Origin: Anisodus tanguticus
Lineage: Eukaryota; Streptophyta; Magnoliopsida; Solanales; Solanaceae
Length of the DNA stretch: 64,000 nt
Assembly (NCBI GenBank): GCA_034509755.1
Contig: CM067561.1
Coordinates: 8,560,646 to 8,624,645, forward strand
Direction of reading: 5' to 3'
In this document: piece by piece, positions 12,426 through 23,780 of the stretch
Layout: every line of letters begins with the position of its first letter
Numbering within the stretch: the stretch's first letter is position 1
Translations under genes and position numbers: made by a program
Notes under the pieces: generated by a model
Databases searched by the model: none
The model's input: the letters and a program-made list of their open reading frames with translations, nothing else
What the model was told of the DNA's origin: nothing

Positions 12426-13635
12426 ACAGAATTTTCCCTCAAATTCTTGTCATCTAAGTATGGTGATAAGTCTCCAACATTAAACTTTGAACTAAAACAT
12501 CTATATTCATCCAGAAGTTTTACCTTTTAGGCGTTTTCCCTAAACCTTGCAAATATCTTGAAAGGACCTCCGCCCTTGGCATTAGCTTGTTCTTCCTCAT
12601 GTTGGGAAATCTTTCCTTCCTTAGGTGTAGCCATACCAAATCTCTGGGCTGGAATATGGTGGAGCCCTTGACTTTTTCGCATCCATTTTGTACTTGGCGT
12701 TGACCTTATGAATGTGTGCTTGGATTTGATCATGTAACTTCTTGAAGGCCTCAATGAGATCTTTAGCCGTGAAGCTAAGGATTTCTTTGTTTGGGATTGG
12801 AACTAGATCAATAGGTAAAAACGGGTTAGTGCCAAAAATAATTTCAAATATAGCTTGTAGGTGATTGACTCTGATTATAAGCAAATTCAACATGTGCCAA
12901 CTTGATGTCCCAATCCTTGGTGGTCTTTCTCACCAATCCTCTCAATAGTGTGCCAAGAGTTCTATTAGTCACTTCCATTTGGCCATCTGTTTGAGGATGA
13001 TGGGAGGTACTAAATATCAACTTGGTACCATGAAGTCTCCATAGTATTTTCTAGAAATAACTTAGGAACTTCACATCCCTATCAGACACAATAGTCTTAG
13101 GAACGCCATGCAATCTTACCACTTCCTTTAAATACAAATCCACAATATGTGTTGCGTCACTGGTCTTGTGACAAGAAATGAAGTGAGCCATCTTCGAGAA
13201 TCTATCCACAACCACCATGATAGAGTACTTGCCCGTTGTGTTTTTGGTAAGCCGAGGATGAAATCCAAGCTCACACCTTCCCATAGTCGCTCCGGAACCG
13301 GTAAAGGAGTATACAATCCTTTGTGGAAGAAACATTTATCCCTTTGACAAGTGGAACACGTACTTACCACTCCATTTACATCTTTATCCATATGTGGACA
13401 GTAAAAGTGTTCTTGTACAATATCCAAAGTCTTCACTACCCCAAAATGTCCATCTAGTCCACCCGAGTGCACTTCATGTACAAGTAATTCTCTCATGGAA
13501 CATTTGGGCACACACAATTTGTTTCCTTTGAAAAGGAAACCTTCTACTATGGAATAAGAACCATGAACTCCATTATTACATTCTATCATTATGTCTTTGA
13601 ACTCGGGATCTCATTCATAGAATACCTTTAGCACT
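12426..13635 (-). pseudogene. gypsy-2 integrase and polyprotein C-terminus
   Basis: In order on the minus strand: H2C2 zinc region (VHSGGLDGHFG ... CSTCQRDK), catalytic core with LGLPKTQ and DRFSKMAHFI, the aspartate segment IVSDRDVKFLSYF, then SHHPQTDGQMEVTNRTL carrying the catalytic glutamate region, and C-terminal DLVWLHLRKERFP and NVGDLSPYLDD. The last motif is the usual end of Reina-like polyproteins. Reading requires several frame changes and an in-frame stop after FLSYF, so the enzyme is dead. Confidence 0.8.
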
Positions 13636-14240
13636 TCAAACTCCACAAGTTTTTTTTTCAAGCATGGTCAATATTACGTGCTTCTGGGAAAGTGTATCCG
13701 CCACTATGTTGGACTTGCCATCTTTGTGCCTTATAGAGAATGTGAAAGTTTGCAAGTATGCCACCCACTTAGTATGCCTTGGATTAAACTTTCTTTGCCA
13801 ATGTAAATACTTCAAGGATTCATGATCCGAATATAATACAAAAGGTTTTGGCCTCAAATAATGTTCCCATTGGACCAAAGATCTCACAATAGCATAAAAT
13901 TCCTTCTCATAAGTTGAATAATTTAGTCGTGCACCACCCAATTTTTAACTAAAGACATCAATAGGTCGCTTATCTTGAATCAAGACGGCACCAACACCAA
14001 CTCCACTAGCATCACATTCAACCTCAAATAGTTTCTCAAAGTTCGGAATAGCTAGGACCGGTGCTTCACACAACCTTCCCTTCAAGGTTTAAAAAGCTCT
14101 TTGTGCTCCTTGGGACCATTTAAACTCACCCTTCTTCATTAGTTTAGTCATAGGGGCAGTAAGGGTACTAAAATCTTGAATGAAACTATGATAGAAAGAA
14201 GCCAAATTATGGAAACTTCTTACCTCACTTACATTCGTAG
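13636..14240 (-). pseudogene. gypsy-2 RNase H
   Basis: Minus-strand reading gives VECDASGVGVGAVL (first acidic residue), LNYSTYEKEFYAIVRSL (glutamate), VLYSDHESLKYL (aspartate) and the connection HKDGKSNIVADTLS. All core acidic positions are readable. A stop after IDVFS separates the first motif from the rest, and TLS replaces the usual ALS near the end. RNase H degrades the RNA strand during reverse transcription. Confidence 0.8.
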
Positions 14241-14940
14241 GCTCGGGCTAACTCCGGATAGCTTCCACCTTAGATGGGTCTACATGAATGCCCTCAGATG
14301 ATACTATGTACCCTAAGAATGTGACACTAGTAATCATAAAAGCACACTTATCTAACTTGCCATACAACTTTACTTCTCTTAACTTCTCAAATATAGCTTC
14401 TAGATGCGACAAGTGACATTCTCTATCTTGACTATAAATCAAGATATCATCTATGTAAACCACAACAAATTTACCCATGAACGGTCATAGCACCTCATAC
14501 ATGAGCCTCATGAAAGAGCTGGGAGCATTACACAATCCAAATGGCATCACAAGCCACTCGTACAAGCCATACTTGGTTTTGAAAGTCGTCTTCCATTCAT
14601 CTCTCTCTCGTATCCTCATTTGATGGTAGCCACTCCTCAAATATATCTTGGAGAACAACTTGGCCCCACTCAATTCATCTAAAAGATCATCCAATCTCGG
14701 CATAGGAAACCTTTACTTCATGGTAATGTTATTGACCGCTCGACTATCGATGCACATGCGCCAAGTTCCATCTTTCTTTGACACTAACAGGGTGGGTACC
14801 GCACATGGACTAAGGCTTTCTCGGAGAAAGCCTTTATCTAATAATTCTAGCACTTGTATTTGCAATTCCCCGGCCTCTCCAGATTGCATCTATAGGATGG
14901 ATGATTAGGTAATGAACTTCCCAAAATAAAATCAGTAGCA
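14241..14940 (-). pseudogene. gypsy-2 reverse transcriptase
   Basis: Motifs seen on the minus strand are MPRLDDLLDELSGAKLFSKI, GYHQMRIRE, TKYGLYEWLVMPFGLCNAP, then the catalytic VVYIDDILIYS and the thumb GYIVSSEGIHVDPSKVEAI. The YIDD box is intact. A stop just after YEVL splits the palm from YIDD, and upstream segments are frameshifted. Confidence 0.85.
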
Positions 14941-15545
14941 TGTTCAATACCACTTATTGGTGGTAATCCGGGTGCAAGGTTATCCGGAAATACATCTTCA
15001 AATTTCTTTATGAGTTTTTTCAAGTCGGCATCCTCAATTGCATCTCCCACAAGACTCTTCTTATCCTTGAACTTTAATGCATATATGGGACTCCCCTTCT
15101 TCAACTCCTCTTCGATATCCTGCGCATCAAGAAAGAGGGTCTCAGATTTTTCCTTGCGGTTCTTGGCAATTTGGATCTTCATTTTCTTCAACTCACTAGG
15201 TGACAATGGTACCAAATAGATCTTCTTACCATTCTTTTGAAAATAATAGACATTCTTTTCTCCATCATGTTGCACTTTCCTATCAAATTGCCATGGCCGA
15301 CCTAATAAAATATGACAAACATCCATAGGTAGGATGTCACACAATATCTCATCTTCGTTCACCCATTGGAGAGCATATGGTTTAGGATGGTTGCGGGTAG
15401 GCAATTTCAATTTGTCCACTATTTCTACGGAGGCCATTTGGAACAACTTTCTCTATCAATGATCATATTACATACCTTGTCTATTACATTGCATCGAGTG
15501 TAAAATAGTTGCTCTCTTTGTGTCTCTTTCTCTTCTTCAAGTTGA
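14941..15545 (-). pseudogene. gypsy-2 protease region
   Basis: Reading upstream to downstream on the minus strand gives REQLFYTRC, CNMIIDRESCS, then (shifted frame) VDKLKLPTRNHPKPYALQW, ILPMDVCHILLGRPWQFDR and LVPLSPSELKK. In the family the catalytic motif is normally IIDGGSC. Here it reads IIDRESC, so the D-G triplet is lost. About 25 residues expected between LQW and the LPMD segment are missing, a probable in-frame deletion. The tail leads to the RT linker (FEDVFPDNLAPGLPPI). Confidence 0.75.
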
Positions 15546-15859
15546 ACAGTCAACATACGTCAGAGTACTACACTTCCACCCTCCTTCACAAGATCAACAT
15601 CTTCCTCTAGGGCCTCCTTGACTTTGGGTTCCTCAATAACAAAGGAATCCCTACACTCTTGATATTCTTCACTTTCATGTCTTGGGCTATTTTGTACAAC
15701 CCCAGACTCGGCATTATTGCGCGCATCACGCCCTGTAAATTCTTTTCTCAAGATTTGTGCTTGTTCCGCAAATAGGTCACTTATGATCCTCCGTAGTTTT
15801 TCATTTATGTTAGCCATAGCATCAAGGAGTGGGACGGGAATGCCTTGCTCTGATACCAA
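15546..15859 (-). pseudogene. gypsy-2 gag remnant
   Basis: A 99-codon frame opens almost at the primer site and contains ANINEKLRRIISDLFAEQAQ followed by acidic, repeat-poor sequence up to DVDLVKEGGSVVL. The gag capsid core and zinc knuckle of this family are absent before the protease starts, so most of gag has been deleted. The element therefore depended on gag from elsewhere or was already dead. Similarity of the fragment itself to known gag is only suggestive. Confidence 0.5.
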
Positions 15860-15861
15860 AC
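15847..15861 (-). other. gypsy-2 primer binding site
   Basis: Minus strand GTTTGGTATCAGAG directly follows the LTR end ...TTATATACATCA. It matches the initiator Met-tRNA site and identifies the adjacent LTR as the 5' LTR. Confidence 0.85.
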
Positions 15862-16497
15862 TGATGTATATAAGGAGGGGATTGTATGGTTAGGTTGATC
15901 GGAGTTGGTTTGGGGCTAGACGGACACAAATATGAGAGTAAAATGGAGGTTGGTGGAATAGGATGGTTTCCGGACAATTTAGGTTTGTGGAAGGTGTACG
16001 GGTGCCCTTAGGTGGTTTGGGGCTTAGGCGTTTAGAAAAGATGAACTAGACACGTTATAGGTTATGTATGTGGTTGGTATTTGGTGGTTGGATGGTGGTA
16101 AGGTGGTGGAAACTAGTCGGGACAGTAAGGTATGAAAGTTGAATCCAGTGAGGACGATGGAGTAGTTAGTTGGGTATTAGGGTGTTTTTGGAAGGAGTTG
16201 GTTAACAAACTTTTTGGTGTAGATTGGGGAAGTGTTGTAGTGTAATGGGGTGAAAAGGATTAGGCATTTTGGACAATGATTGGGAATGAAATTGATAGAC
16301 AAGTTCAGGTGCGGGTAAGGTGATGTAGGCCGAGATGACCTTCTAATGTGTTTGTGACAGAATAACCGGATAGAACCTTAGCTTGGGTATAGTTAGATCG
16401 CAAAAGTTCTAACTAGACTTACACCTAGGGTTTGAACCACAAAAGGACCAAGGGTTAGACTACAAAATTACCGAGGGTTAGACCACAAAAGGACCAA
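15862..16497 (-). repeat. gypsy-2 5' LTR, truncated
   Basis: About 600 bp match the 3' LTR with scattered substitutions. The U3 part, including the TATA region present at 11893-11900 in the other LTR, is missing. The truncated edge carries a tandem array of three 23 bp units, after which integrase sequence of the minus-strand gypsy-A copy begins directly. Confidence 0.8.
16429..16497. repeat. 3 x 23 bp tandem repeat at the truncated LTR edge
   Basis: Units start at 16429, 16452 and 16475 and share the pattern gggttagaccacaaaaggac. The 3' LTR has only one comparable copy (near 11770-11795), so the array expanded after insertion or arose during the rearrangement. Confidence 0.8.
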
Positions 16498-17200
16498 TCC
16501 TTTCTGGAAATACTTACAAAAGTGCGTTGTGAAGTGAGCACCCTGATCTGAATAATAGACATTAGGGTCCTATGAAGCCTGACAATTTCTCGGATATATA
16601 ACTTGGCATAATCCTCTGCTGAATCTGTGGTCTTGACTGGGAAGAAGTGGTTGATTTAGTGAGTCAATCCACAATAACCCAAATTGAATCGTACCTTCTG
16701 GATGAGCGAGGTAGACCTATCATGAAGTCTATATTTATCATCTCCTATTTCCAAACAGGAACATCAATATTCTGAGTCAATCCACCAGGCCTCTGGTGCT
16801 CGGCTTTTACCTACTCACAATTCGGACACTTAGCTACAAAATTTATCATATTCCTCTTCATATCGTTCCAATAATAAATCTCTTTAAGATCATGATACAT
16901 CTTTGTACAACCTGAGTGGATAGAATACCTGGAATTGTGCGTTTCTGCCATGATCCGCTCTCTGAGTCCATCCACATCTAGAACACATAACCTGCCTCAG
17001 TACCTCAAAGTACCATAATATCCCCCTTATTCAAAGGCCGTAGTCTTATACTTGGGAATCACTTCCTTCAGCTGCAATAAATGGGGAACATTGAACTATT
17101 TCTCTTACACCTCGGCTACTAAGGAGGATTCAAACTTGTTCTGGACAATAACACCACCATATTCAGAGTCCATAAGTCAAACTCCTAGATTGATTAGTCG
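16498..17200 (-). pseudogene. gypsy-A right integrase, cut in the core
   Basis: The minus strand gives the H2C2 region (HSRYSIHSGCTKMYHDL ... KCPNCE then VKAEHQRPGGL), the core start NIDFMIGLPRS and WVIVD, and finally HF.KYFQKGL at the breakpoint. The Del/Tekay-like HQRPGGL segment is well kept. In-frame stops lie after CPNCE and in the core. The catalytic glutamate and the C-terminal domain are missing because the sequence ends at the gypsy-2 junction. Confidence 0.8.
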
Positions 17201-18760
17201 GTGAATTTCCTTCGTCATGGCTCTCTTTTCTTCTTCAATATAAGATAAGCTATCCATGGATCACCAACTAAGAGCATTGACTACCATATTCACTTTCCCC
17301 GGATGACAAAGAAGATCCACATCATAATCCTTTATCAATTCAAGCCATCTTTTTTGTCTAAGATTCAACTCACGATGCTTGATAATATACTGAAAGCTCT
17401 TGTGATTTGTTAAAATGTCAAAGTGAACTCCATACATATAATGGCGCCATATCTTGAGCACGAAAATCACGGATACCAATCTTAAATCGTGAGTTGGATA
17501 ATTCCTTTAATGAGGCTTAAGTTGTGTGGATGCATAAGATATAACCTTACCGTACTGCATTAAAAACATCCGAGACCAAATCCTGACGCATTATAATACA
17601 CTACGAACCCATCGATTCCTTCTAGTAATGTTAACACTGGAGAAAAAGTCAGTCTGATTTTCAATTCTTCGAAACTATGCTCACAGACATCTGACCACTT
17701 AATTTTGACTTTCTTTGAGTTAATCTAGTCAATAGAGCTGTGATGGAGGAAAAATCCTCTTTGAATCGCCTGTAATAGCTTGCCAGACCCAAGAAGATCC
17801 TTATCTTAGAGGCTGAGGTGGGTTTGGCTCAATTCTTTATGCCTCGATTTTCTGAAAATCTACCATCACGCCTTCTCCAGAAATGACGTGGCCTAGAAAT
17901 GCCACTAATTTCAGCTAAAATTCACACATGGAAATTTTTGCGTAAAGCTCGTGATCCTGGAGCGTCTACAATACTATTTTGAGATGTTCTGCATGGTCAG
18001 CCTCACCATGGGAATAAATCACAATATCATCAATGAAGACAATGAAAAAAATGTCAAGATAAGGCTTGAAGACCCGGTTCATAAGATCCATGAAAGCAGC
18101 TGGTGCATTCATCAATTCGAATGACATGACACAAAATTGGAAATGACAATAGCGAGTTCTGAAGGCAATTTTTGGAATATCAACTTTCTTAACCTTAAGA
18201 TGATGGTACCCTGATTTGAGGCCAGTCTTAGAATAACATTGGGCACCCTGAAGTTGATCGAATAAGTCAGTGATAAAGGATATTTGTTCTTAATGGTGAC
18301 CTTGTTCAATTGCCGATAGTCAATGCACATATACAAAGATGCATCCTTCTTCCAAACAAACATGACTAGTACACTCCAAGGTGAGATAATGAGTCTAATA
18401 AATCTTTTATCAAAGAGATCTTTCAACTGAGCTTTTAACTCTTTTAACTCTGTTAGAGCCATTCTGTATGGCAGAATAGATATCAGCTTAGTGCCGGAAA
18501 GTAAATCAATTCCAAATTCAATCTCCCTATCGAGAGGAACTTTGGGAAGACCCCCAAGAAAGATTTCTAAAAACTCATTAACAACTAGTATGAACTGAAA
18601 AGTTATGGTCTGGGCATCTGCATTCCTAAACCGAACTAGATGGTAAATGTACCCCTTGGATATCATCTTTCTGGCTTTAAGATAGGAAATAAACCTTTCT
18701 ATGGATGCTACTACATCACCCTTCCATTCTATGACTAGTTCACCAGGAAATTTGAAACTG
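17201..18760 (-). pseudogene. gypsy-A right RT and RNase H
   Basis: RT motifs on the minus strand are REIEFGIDLLSGTKLISI, YRMALTELKELKAQL, SLYMCIDYRQLNKV, then FFIVFIDDIVIYS (FIDD catalytic box, about 18010-18050) and FLGHVISGEGVMVD. RNase H follows with VISYASTQLKPH, FDILTNHKSFQYI (the usual TDH is TNH, losing an acidic residue) and DYDVDLLCHPGK. Several stops and frameshifts interrupt the frame. Confidence 0.8.
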
Positions 18761-19267
18761 GCAATTTTGGTTCTACAACCTTACTTGGCATAACATGAAG
18801 ACAACCAATCTATTCTCGTCATTACATGGAAGTCTACCATTTCTAACTCTACCAAGTCAGCTACTGTAACGCGGTGAAAGACTTTAATTGGACAACCCAT
18901 ATATACTCGTCTAGATATAACTGACTCACCAACTGGAGTGGATAGTTCAAAGGGTTCATGCAATTTTCCTGGCTCTATCCCAAATTTCTTACCAACAAAT
19001 GGGGTTACATATGATAGAGTGGATCCAGGATCCATAAGGACATAAATATAAAAAGTGAAAACAGTTAGTATACAGGTGACAACATCTACCCGAGCCTCTG
19101 AACCCTGATGATCTGGTAGTGCATACAAGCGGTTTGGACCTCCACTTGTATTACCAGATTTAGTTGTACCACACCCTGATATAACTTGTGAATTATGAGG
19201 AACTGCTGAATTTGTGGAATGAGCCACATTCCCTCTTGTACCCTGCCTCACTGATGGACATTCTATC
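18761..19267 (-). pseudogene. gypsy-A right aspartic protease
   Basis: A 156-codon frame holds YVLMDPGSTLSYVTPFVGKK, with D-P-G-S as the active-site triplet in place of the common D-S-G-A. The left copy has D-P-K-S, so DPG appears to be the family form. Downstream SRRVYMGCPI and MTRIDWLSSCYAK match the family. It is open across the domain but isolated by stops on both sides. Retropepsins cut Gag-Pol. Confidence 0.75.
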
Positions 19268-19837
19268 TAGAAATAACCTCGTAGTCCACACTCATAATAG
19301 ATATCCATACCCATGTGACACTCTTCTAGGTGTCTCTTACCACACTTACCGAAAACTAGATTATCAAAGGTCTTTTGACCCTAGCTAGCCTGTGACTGAG
19401 AGCATGATGCTCTAAAGTTTTGTCTCTTCTGAACATTCCTGAACCTTGGGACTGGGGCACTGGCTGAAGATGGTACGGGTCTTGATGACTTATTTTTAAA
19501 GAACTTTCTGCCTCCACCTCCCTCATGACTGAAGTGGCCTGAATACTTACTGCTCTTATTAAACTCTGTATATTTCTCCTTCTGTAATGTTTCTTCTTCT
19601 TTCATTCTGCTCTTATTGCCTTGCACAAAAGCAACCATCTTGGTAATAATCATTTTCTTATTTTGAGCAGAAATATTAGCAGCATCGAACAACTGGAGGT
19701 CAAGTCCCCACACAAAATGCCTAACCCTGGTCCTCATGTCTGGTACCAGGTATGGTGCATACATAGCCAACAAAACAATCTGGAGGTAGTACTCATGCAC
19801 ACTCCTACCATTCTTCTTGAGCTTCTCAAATTCAAGT
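19268..19837 (-). pseudogene. gypsy-A right gag, C-terminal part
   Basis: A 139-codon frame (19800-19381) contains the gag spacer (DMRTRVRHFVWGLDLQLFDA), a Gly/Lys-rich stretch and a Ser/Pro-rich linker. A damaged knuckle (GKCGKRHLEECH, then YYECGLRGYF) follows at about 19350-19270. The gag gene continues at 23343 beyond the hAT insertion. The 8 bp attcaagt at 19830-19837 is one copy of the hAT target duplication. Confidence 0.75.
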
Positions 19838-20043
19838 ATAGCTGGCTAGTGGGCCGGGCTCAGGTCTGGCGGGCCGAGTTTGGCGGGGTTGGGGTCGGGG
19901 CGGGACGGGCGAAGGCGGGCGGGGTCGGGTTTAGCGGGACTTGCTCCAGTCCTGTCCTGATCCCGATCCCTTCGGAATCAGGTCGAGTCGGGTCGGGTCG
20001 GGGTCGGGGTCGGGGTCGGGATCGGAGCGGGTTCCGGGGGGTT
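19838..20043. repeat. hAT left terminal inverted repeat and GC-rich subterminal array
   Basis: The end is followed by dense gggtcggg/ggcggg motifs, including an uninterrupted run of five to six (g)gggtc units at about 19986-20026. Such clustered subterminal motifs are where hAT transposases normally bind. The right end has a similar array. Confidence 0.75.
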
Positions 20044-20289
20044 TTCCTTTTTTTTTTAAAATAACATATGTATAAAAAAAAACTCAATAAACAAGACAAG
20101 ATAGTGTAATAAAAACATCCCAAGGCTTTTTTTGTTCCTCTTATATGATTTAATAGACATATGATTTTTTTGTAATACAAATACAATTGTCTAAATTGCA
20201 ACTTTGTGGTGTTGTTGAAAAGTTGCAAATTACATAATAAAATTGCAATTAAAAAAATTACACTTAAAAAAACTTGTTCTAATTGCTTT

Positions 20290-22681
20290 ATAATTTCCTG
20301 TGGTTCTTCTGCTGGAATTGGTATTTGTTGGTCAAATTGATCCATGTCGCTTCCACTACCTTGGGATAAGATTTCGTTGTAGTTTTCGTCTACTTCTTCG
20401 TTGATCTCCGGTTGACCGCACCTTCTCCGCTCTGCTCGTATCCAATCTCTGAATAATACTGCATTTTCCAAGCTGTCTTCGGCTAATGAGTGTCTGTGGT
20501 CTCCTATTTGATATCTGCCGGCAGAAAAAGCGCTTTCAGACGCAGTTGATGACGCTTGAATGTTCAAAACATCTCGGGCCATCATTGAAAGTGTCAGAAA
20601 GGTCTTCTCATTCCCCCTCCAGTATTTCAGCAAGTCTTCATGTCCATCTTCATTGATAACTTCTTGGTACGATACAAAACCCTGCAAAACAAAAATATCC
20701 AACTCGCTAATTTAGTTAGTAGCGGTAGGACCGCACATTCTATTTCTGAGGCTTTCAATACTAGCCGCAGAAACAGCATGTCTTTTGTGAGGTTGTGTTG
20801 AAGATGAAGAATATGGTATGGAAGCCGGTAAGTTACTAGCATTGGTAAAACCTATATATTTTTTTGCATTGGTCTTCTACGCTAGACAACACTTCTTCTT
20901 TAGTTTTTTCAATAGGTGGTGGGTGATTTAGATTTTTTGGACTTGGAGGTGGTAGTACTTCTATACAATCGTAAATAGTTTCAATAAGTGATTCAGTACC
21001 GTCTATTTTAATAGTCGGATCTAATACAACACCAATAATATAAATAGTGGGAATAGGAATAAAATATTTTTTTTATTTTGATAAACATTTTTTTAATAGC
21101 TGCCATATAAGCTGGTTTTTCCATATATTCACTAAGTAATAAAAATATTAGAGTTATATAAAACAACATAGTTGAAATAGTAGGATAATATATACCGGAA
21201 AATTCTTTTGTTGCTTGAAAAAATTTCTCTAAAAATACAATAAGTTCGGAAATTTTTACCCAATCACTATCTACAATCATATCAGCTGGATTTTGATTAT
21301 GAGAGTTAAAACATAAAGTTATAGGTTTTCTATAGTCATAAGCAACAAGTAGTTGCTCGTATAAAGAATTCCACCTAGTGGATACTTCTTCTGGAATTTT
21401 TCTATAAGGTAGTCCACAATCGTGAAAAGTTTTTTTATATTCTTTTCTTCGTTGTACTCTATTACTTTTAAAAATAAAGTTTATAGCAAATTGTATTTTA
21501 CTAAGAATGTCTTCAAAAAGTGATAGACCATCCTTTACAACTAAGTTATATAGATGGCACACGCATTTTATATGAAAATGATCTGGAAAAGATGGAGTTA
21601 AACTATTTTTAAAAATTGTAATAGTGTAATTGTTAGAAGAAGCGTTATCTAATATAATAGTCATAATTTTATCGGTTATTCCATAATAATGGCACACTTG
21701 ATAAATATTTTATGCAATAAAAGTACCAGTGTGCCTATCATCTATATATCTATACGCTAAGATACATTTTTGCATAGACCATTTATAATATATCCAATGA
21801 CAAGTTACCGTTAAATAATCATGGTCGTTAGTACTACGACCTATATCAGACGTGATAGATACTTTGTCATTAAAATGATATAATGAATAACATAAATATT
21901 GTTGATATTCATGTGCGAATTTAAATACATCTCTCTTAACAGTTGATCTAGGAAAACCGTTAAAAGCAGAATTATATATATCTCTAATGTAATGAATAAA
22001 ACCGGGAGATGAAGGAAATGAAAAAGGCAAACCCTCCACAGCAACTAATTTTGATATTGCTTCCCTATCTCTATGTTTATTGTATTTAGGGCCTACAATT
22101 CCCCCCGTCGTTGGGTTAATTTGACTCTGTACTTGGTCCGGGACAATATGTGAACCTTGTTTCGATGGAGCGGACGTTTGCGCACCCGGTTTTGAAGCCT
22201 GATATTGGGCATACTTAGCTGGATGAGCACTTACTACGTGTCTAATTAAACCCCCCGTCCCACCGTGACCTTTTCCAGTTTTAAATTTTAAAACATTTTT
22301 ACAAATTTTACATCTAGCTACTTGATTCTCTACGTCCCTATCAAAAAATATCCATGTATCTGATTTTAATGGTCGTTTTGCTGAACCTCGTCTCATACTA
22401 GGGGGAATAGGAGGCATTTCAGTTGAAGGTGCACTAGTGGGTGTGTTATCATCAACATTAGTGGGTGTATCATCTAGATCATCGTCTAAATTAAAGTCTT
22501 CTTGAGTTCCAGAAAATAGCTCCTCGTCTAAATCTAATGGTATTGTAGGAAAATGTTGAGTATCAACAAAATCATCATGTGTAGGAATAGGATAACTAGA
22601 AAAAGTACCATTGCTCTGGTTGCCCCTACTAGAAGAAGCACCCTTACCCTTACCCTTAAACATACCTCTTAATCCTTCCAT
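20290..22681 (-). pseudogene. hAT transposase
   Basis: The start ATG at 22681 opens a 323-codon frame. It has a basic N-terminus, acidic linker, and BED zinc finger (ARCKICKNVLKF ... HVVSAHP, residues about 120-155). The first catalytic aspartate segment is VSITSDIGRSTNDHDYLTVT. A TAA stop at about 21710 interrupts it. The next frame carries the second aspartate (IILDNASSN), CVCHLYNLVVKDGL and EVSTRWNSLYEQL. Downstream, in other frames, lies the hATC domain with NIQASSTASESAFSAG (glutamate region), at about 20600-20520. All three acidic motifs survive, but the normally conserved SDIW tryptophan reads SDIG. The gene needs at least one stop read-through and one frame change. Confidence 0.85.
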
Positions 22682-23040
22682 TTTAATTATGATAATAAAT
22701 AATTAAAGATAATAAAATTAAGTGCGCTAAATAAAATAAACTGACAATAATAATTTAATGAAGGAATGAATGTACCAAACGTCGATGTAACGTCGACGTG
22801 TAATCGAGAGGTTGAAAATTGAAACTTTGCTCGATGGAAGATCCTCAAGCTAGTTGCCAACTTCACTCCCAATTCCCAAATGAATAAATAAAATTGAATA
22901 TTTAGTAAACAATGTAGACTTGTAGAGAGATATATTGAGAGATTAGAGAGATTGTAGGAAGATTTGTGAGAAAGATGAAGAGAAAATGAGTTCTTTATAG
23001 TTCGAAAATTGGGTTAAAGTGTAAATATAATAACTTATGG

Positions 23041-23334
23041 GTTAAAAATAAATATTAAGGGGGTAGGGGGGTTGGGGGAGGGGGGGAGGCCAAAAATGGC
23101 CGTTGCCCAATGGCTAAAATCTAAAATGGTCGTTGGTGCAATTGTTATATTTCCAAAGGGGGGGCTTTCGGGCAGGATCGGGGCGGGCTCGGGATTGGCG
23201 GGCCTTGGGCGGGCTCGGGACGGGTCGGGATGAGACATTGTCCTGTCCCAGTTCGAGTCCCGCTACCGATTTTTTTTTATACTAATCGGGGTCGGGTCGG
23301 GGTCGGGCCGTCCCGGCCCATTGGCCAGCCTTAA
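23041..23334. repeat. hAT right terminal inverted repeat and GC-rich subterminal array
   Basis: Contains G-runs (23058-23088), cgggctcggga-type motifs (23160-23240) and ggggtcgggtcggggtcggg just inside the terminal repeat, mirroring the left end in motif type. Confidence 0.75.
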
Positions 23335-23780
23335 ATTCAAGTGCCATTTCCTCCCTAACTTCTAATGGAAAGAAATGTTCAATTAAGGTATCTTCAAATG
23401 CATCCCAAGTCGCAGGAGACGCATCTTCCCCTCGGGACTGTTTCCATGACTCATACCAAATGTTGGCAATATCCTGCAACTGATAAGCCCCTAACTCTAC
23501 TGCCTCTGACTCAGTAGCATGCATAACATGAAAGATTTTCTGAAGCCCATCAATGAAATTCTGCAGATCCTCTATCTTACTAGACCCTGTGAATACTGGA
23601 GGGTCCACACGTAGAAATTCCCAAGTGTTAAAACTAGATGACCCCCCACTAGTACCAGTGCTCAGAGATTCCCTGACGTTGAGCTTGTACAACCACAATC
23701 TGGGTGAGCAGCTGAATAGCTCCCCTAATATCTGGGTAAGCAAAACTGGGTGGCTGAGTTAGAATACGAACCCCCACAGA
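23335..23780 (-). pseudogene. gypsy-A right gag, N-terminal part
   Basis: A 153-codon frame on the minus strand carries SFNTWEFLRVDPPVFTGSSK, VMHATESEAVELGAYQL, IANIWYESWKQSRGEDASP and HFFPLEVREEMALEF, the standard gag capsid core of Del/Tekay-type elements. It is better preserved than the left copy, reading straight through the WYES position where that copy has a stop. It ends at the hAT insertion. The segment attcaagt at 23335-23342 is the second hAT target duplication. Confidence 0.8.

Larger units (their letters stand above)
11202..16497 (-). mobile_element. gypsy-2: minus-strand Ty3/gypsy, 5' LTR truncated
   Basis: LTRs flank a minus-strand interior: a complete 3' LTR at 11202-12410 (1209 bp, ends TGAT...ATCA), a polypurine tract, integrase, RNase H, RT, protease, a gag remnant, the primer site at 15847-15861 and a 5' LTR from 15862 that is cut near 16497. 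Protease and RT resemble Reina-type elements (REQLF, LLGRPWQFDR). The left edge abuts gypsy-A RT exactly at the LTR tip. The right edge abuts gypsy-A integrase from the other copy, so the expected target duplication is missing. Confidence 0.85.
19838..23334 (-). mobile_element. hAT transposon (Ac-like) inside gypsy-A gag
   Basis: The 3497 bp element is flanked by the 8 bp direct repeat attcaagt (19830-19837 and 23335-23342), the duplication size expected of hAT. Ends are imperfect inverted repeats: tagctggctagtgggccggg on the left, and the complement of the right end reads taaggctggccaatgggcc. Both subterminal regions carry GC-rich ggggtcgggt-type arrays. A minus-strand transposase gene with BED finger, DDE-type motifs and hATC dimerisation domain fills the middle. 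It has an in-frame stop and frameshifts, so it is probably immobile without help. Confidence 0.9.

Noticed and set aside
19986..20026. Telomere-like repeat
   Set aside because: The units are ggggtc/gggtc, not tttaggg, and they sit just inside a hAT terminal repeat.
19621..20064. A 147-codon plus-strand frame with Gly/Arg-rich C-terminus
   Set aside because: It crosses from gypsy-A gag antisense into the hAT subterminal repeats. The Gly/Arg part is translated ggggtc repeat.
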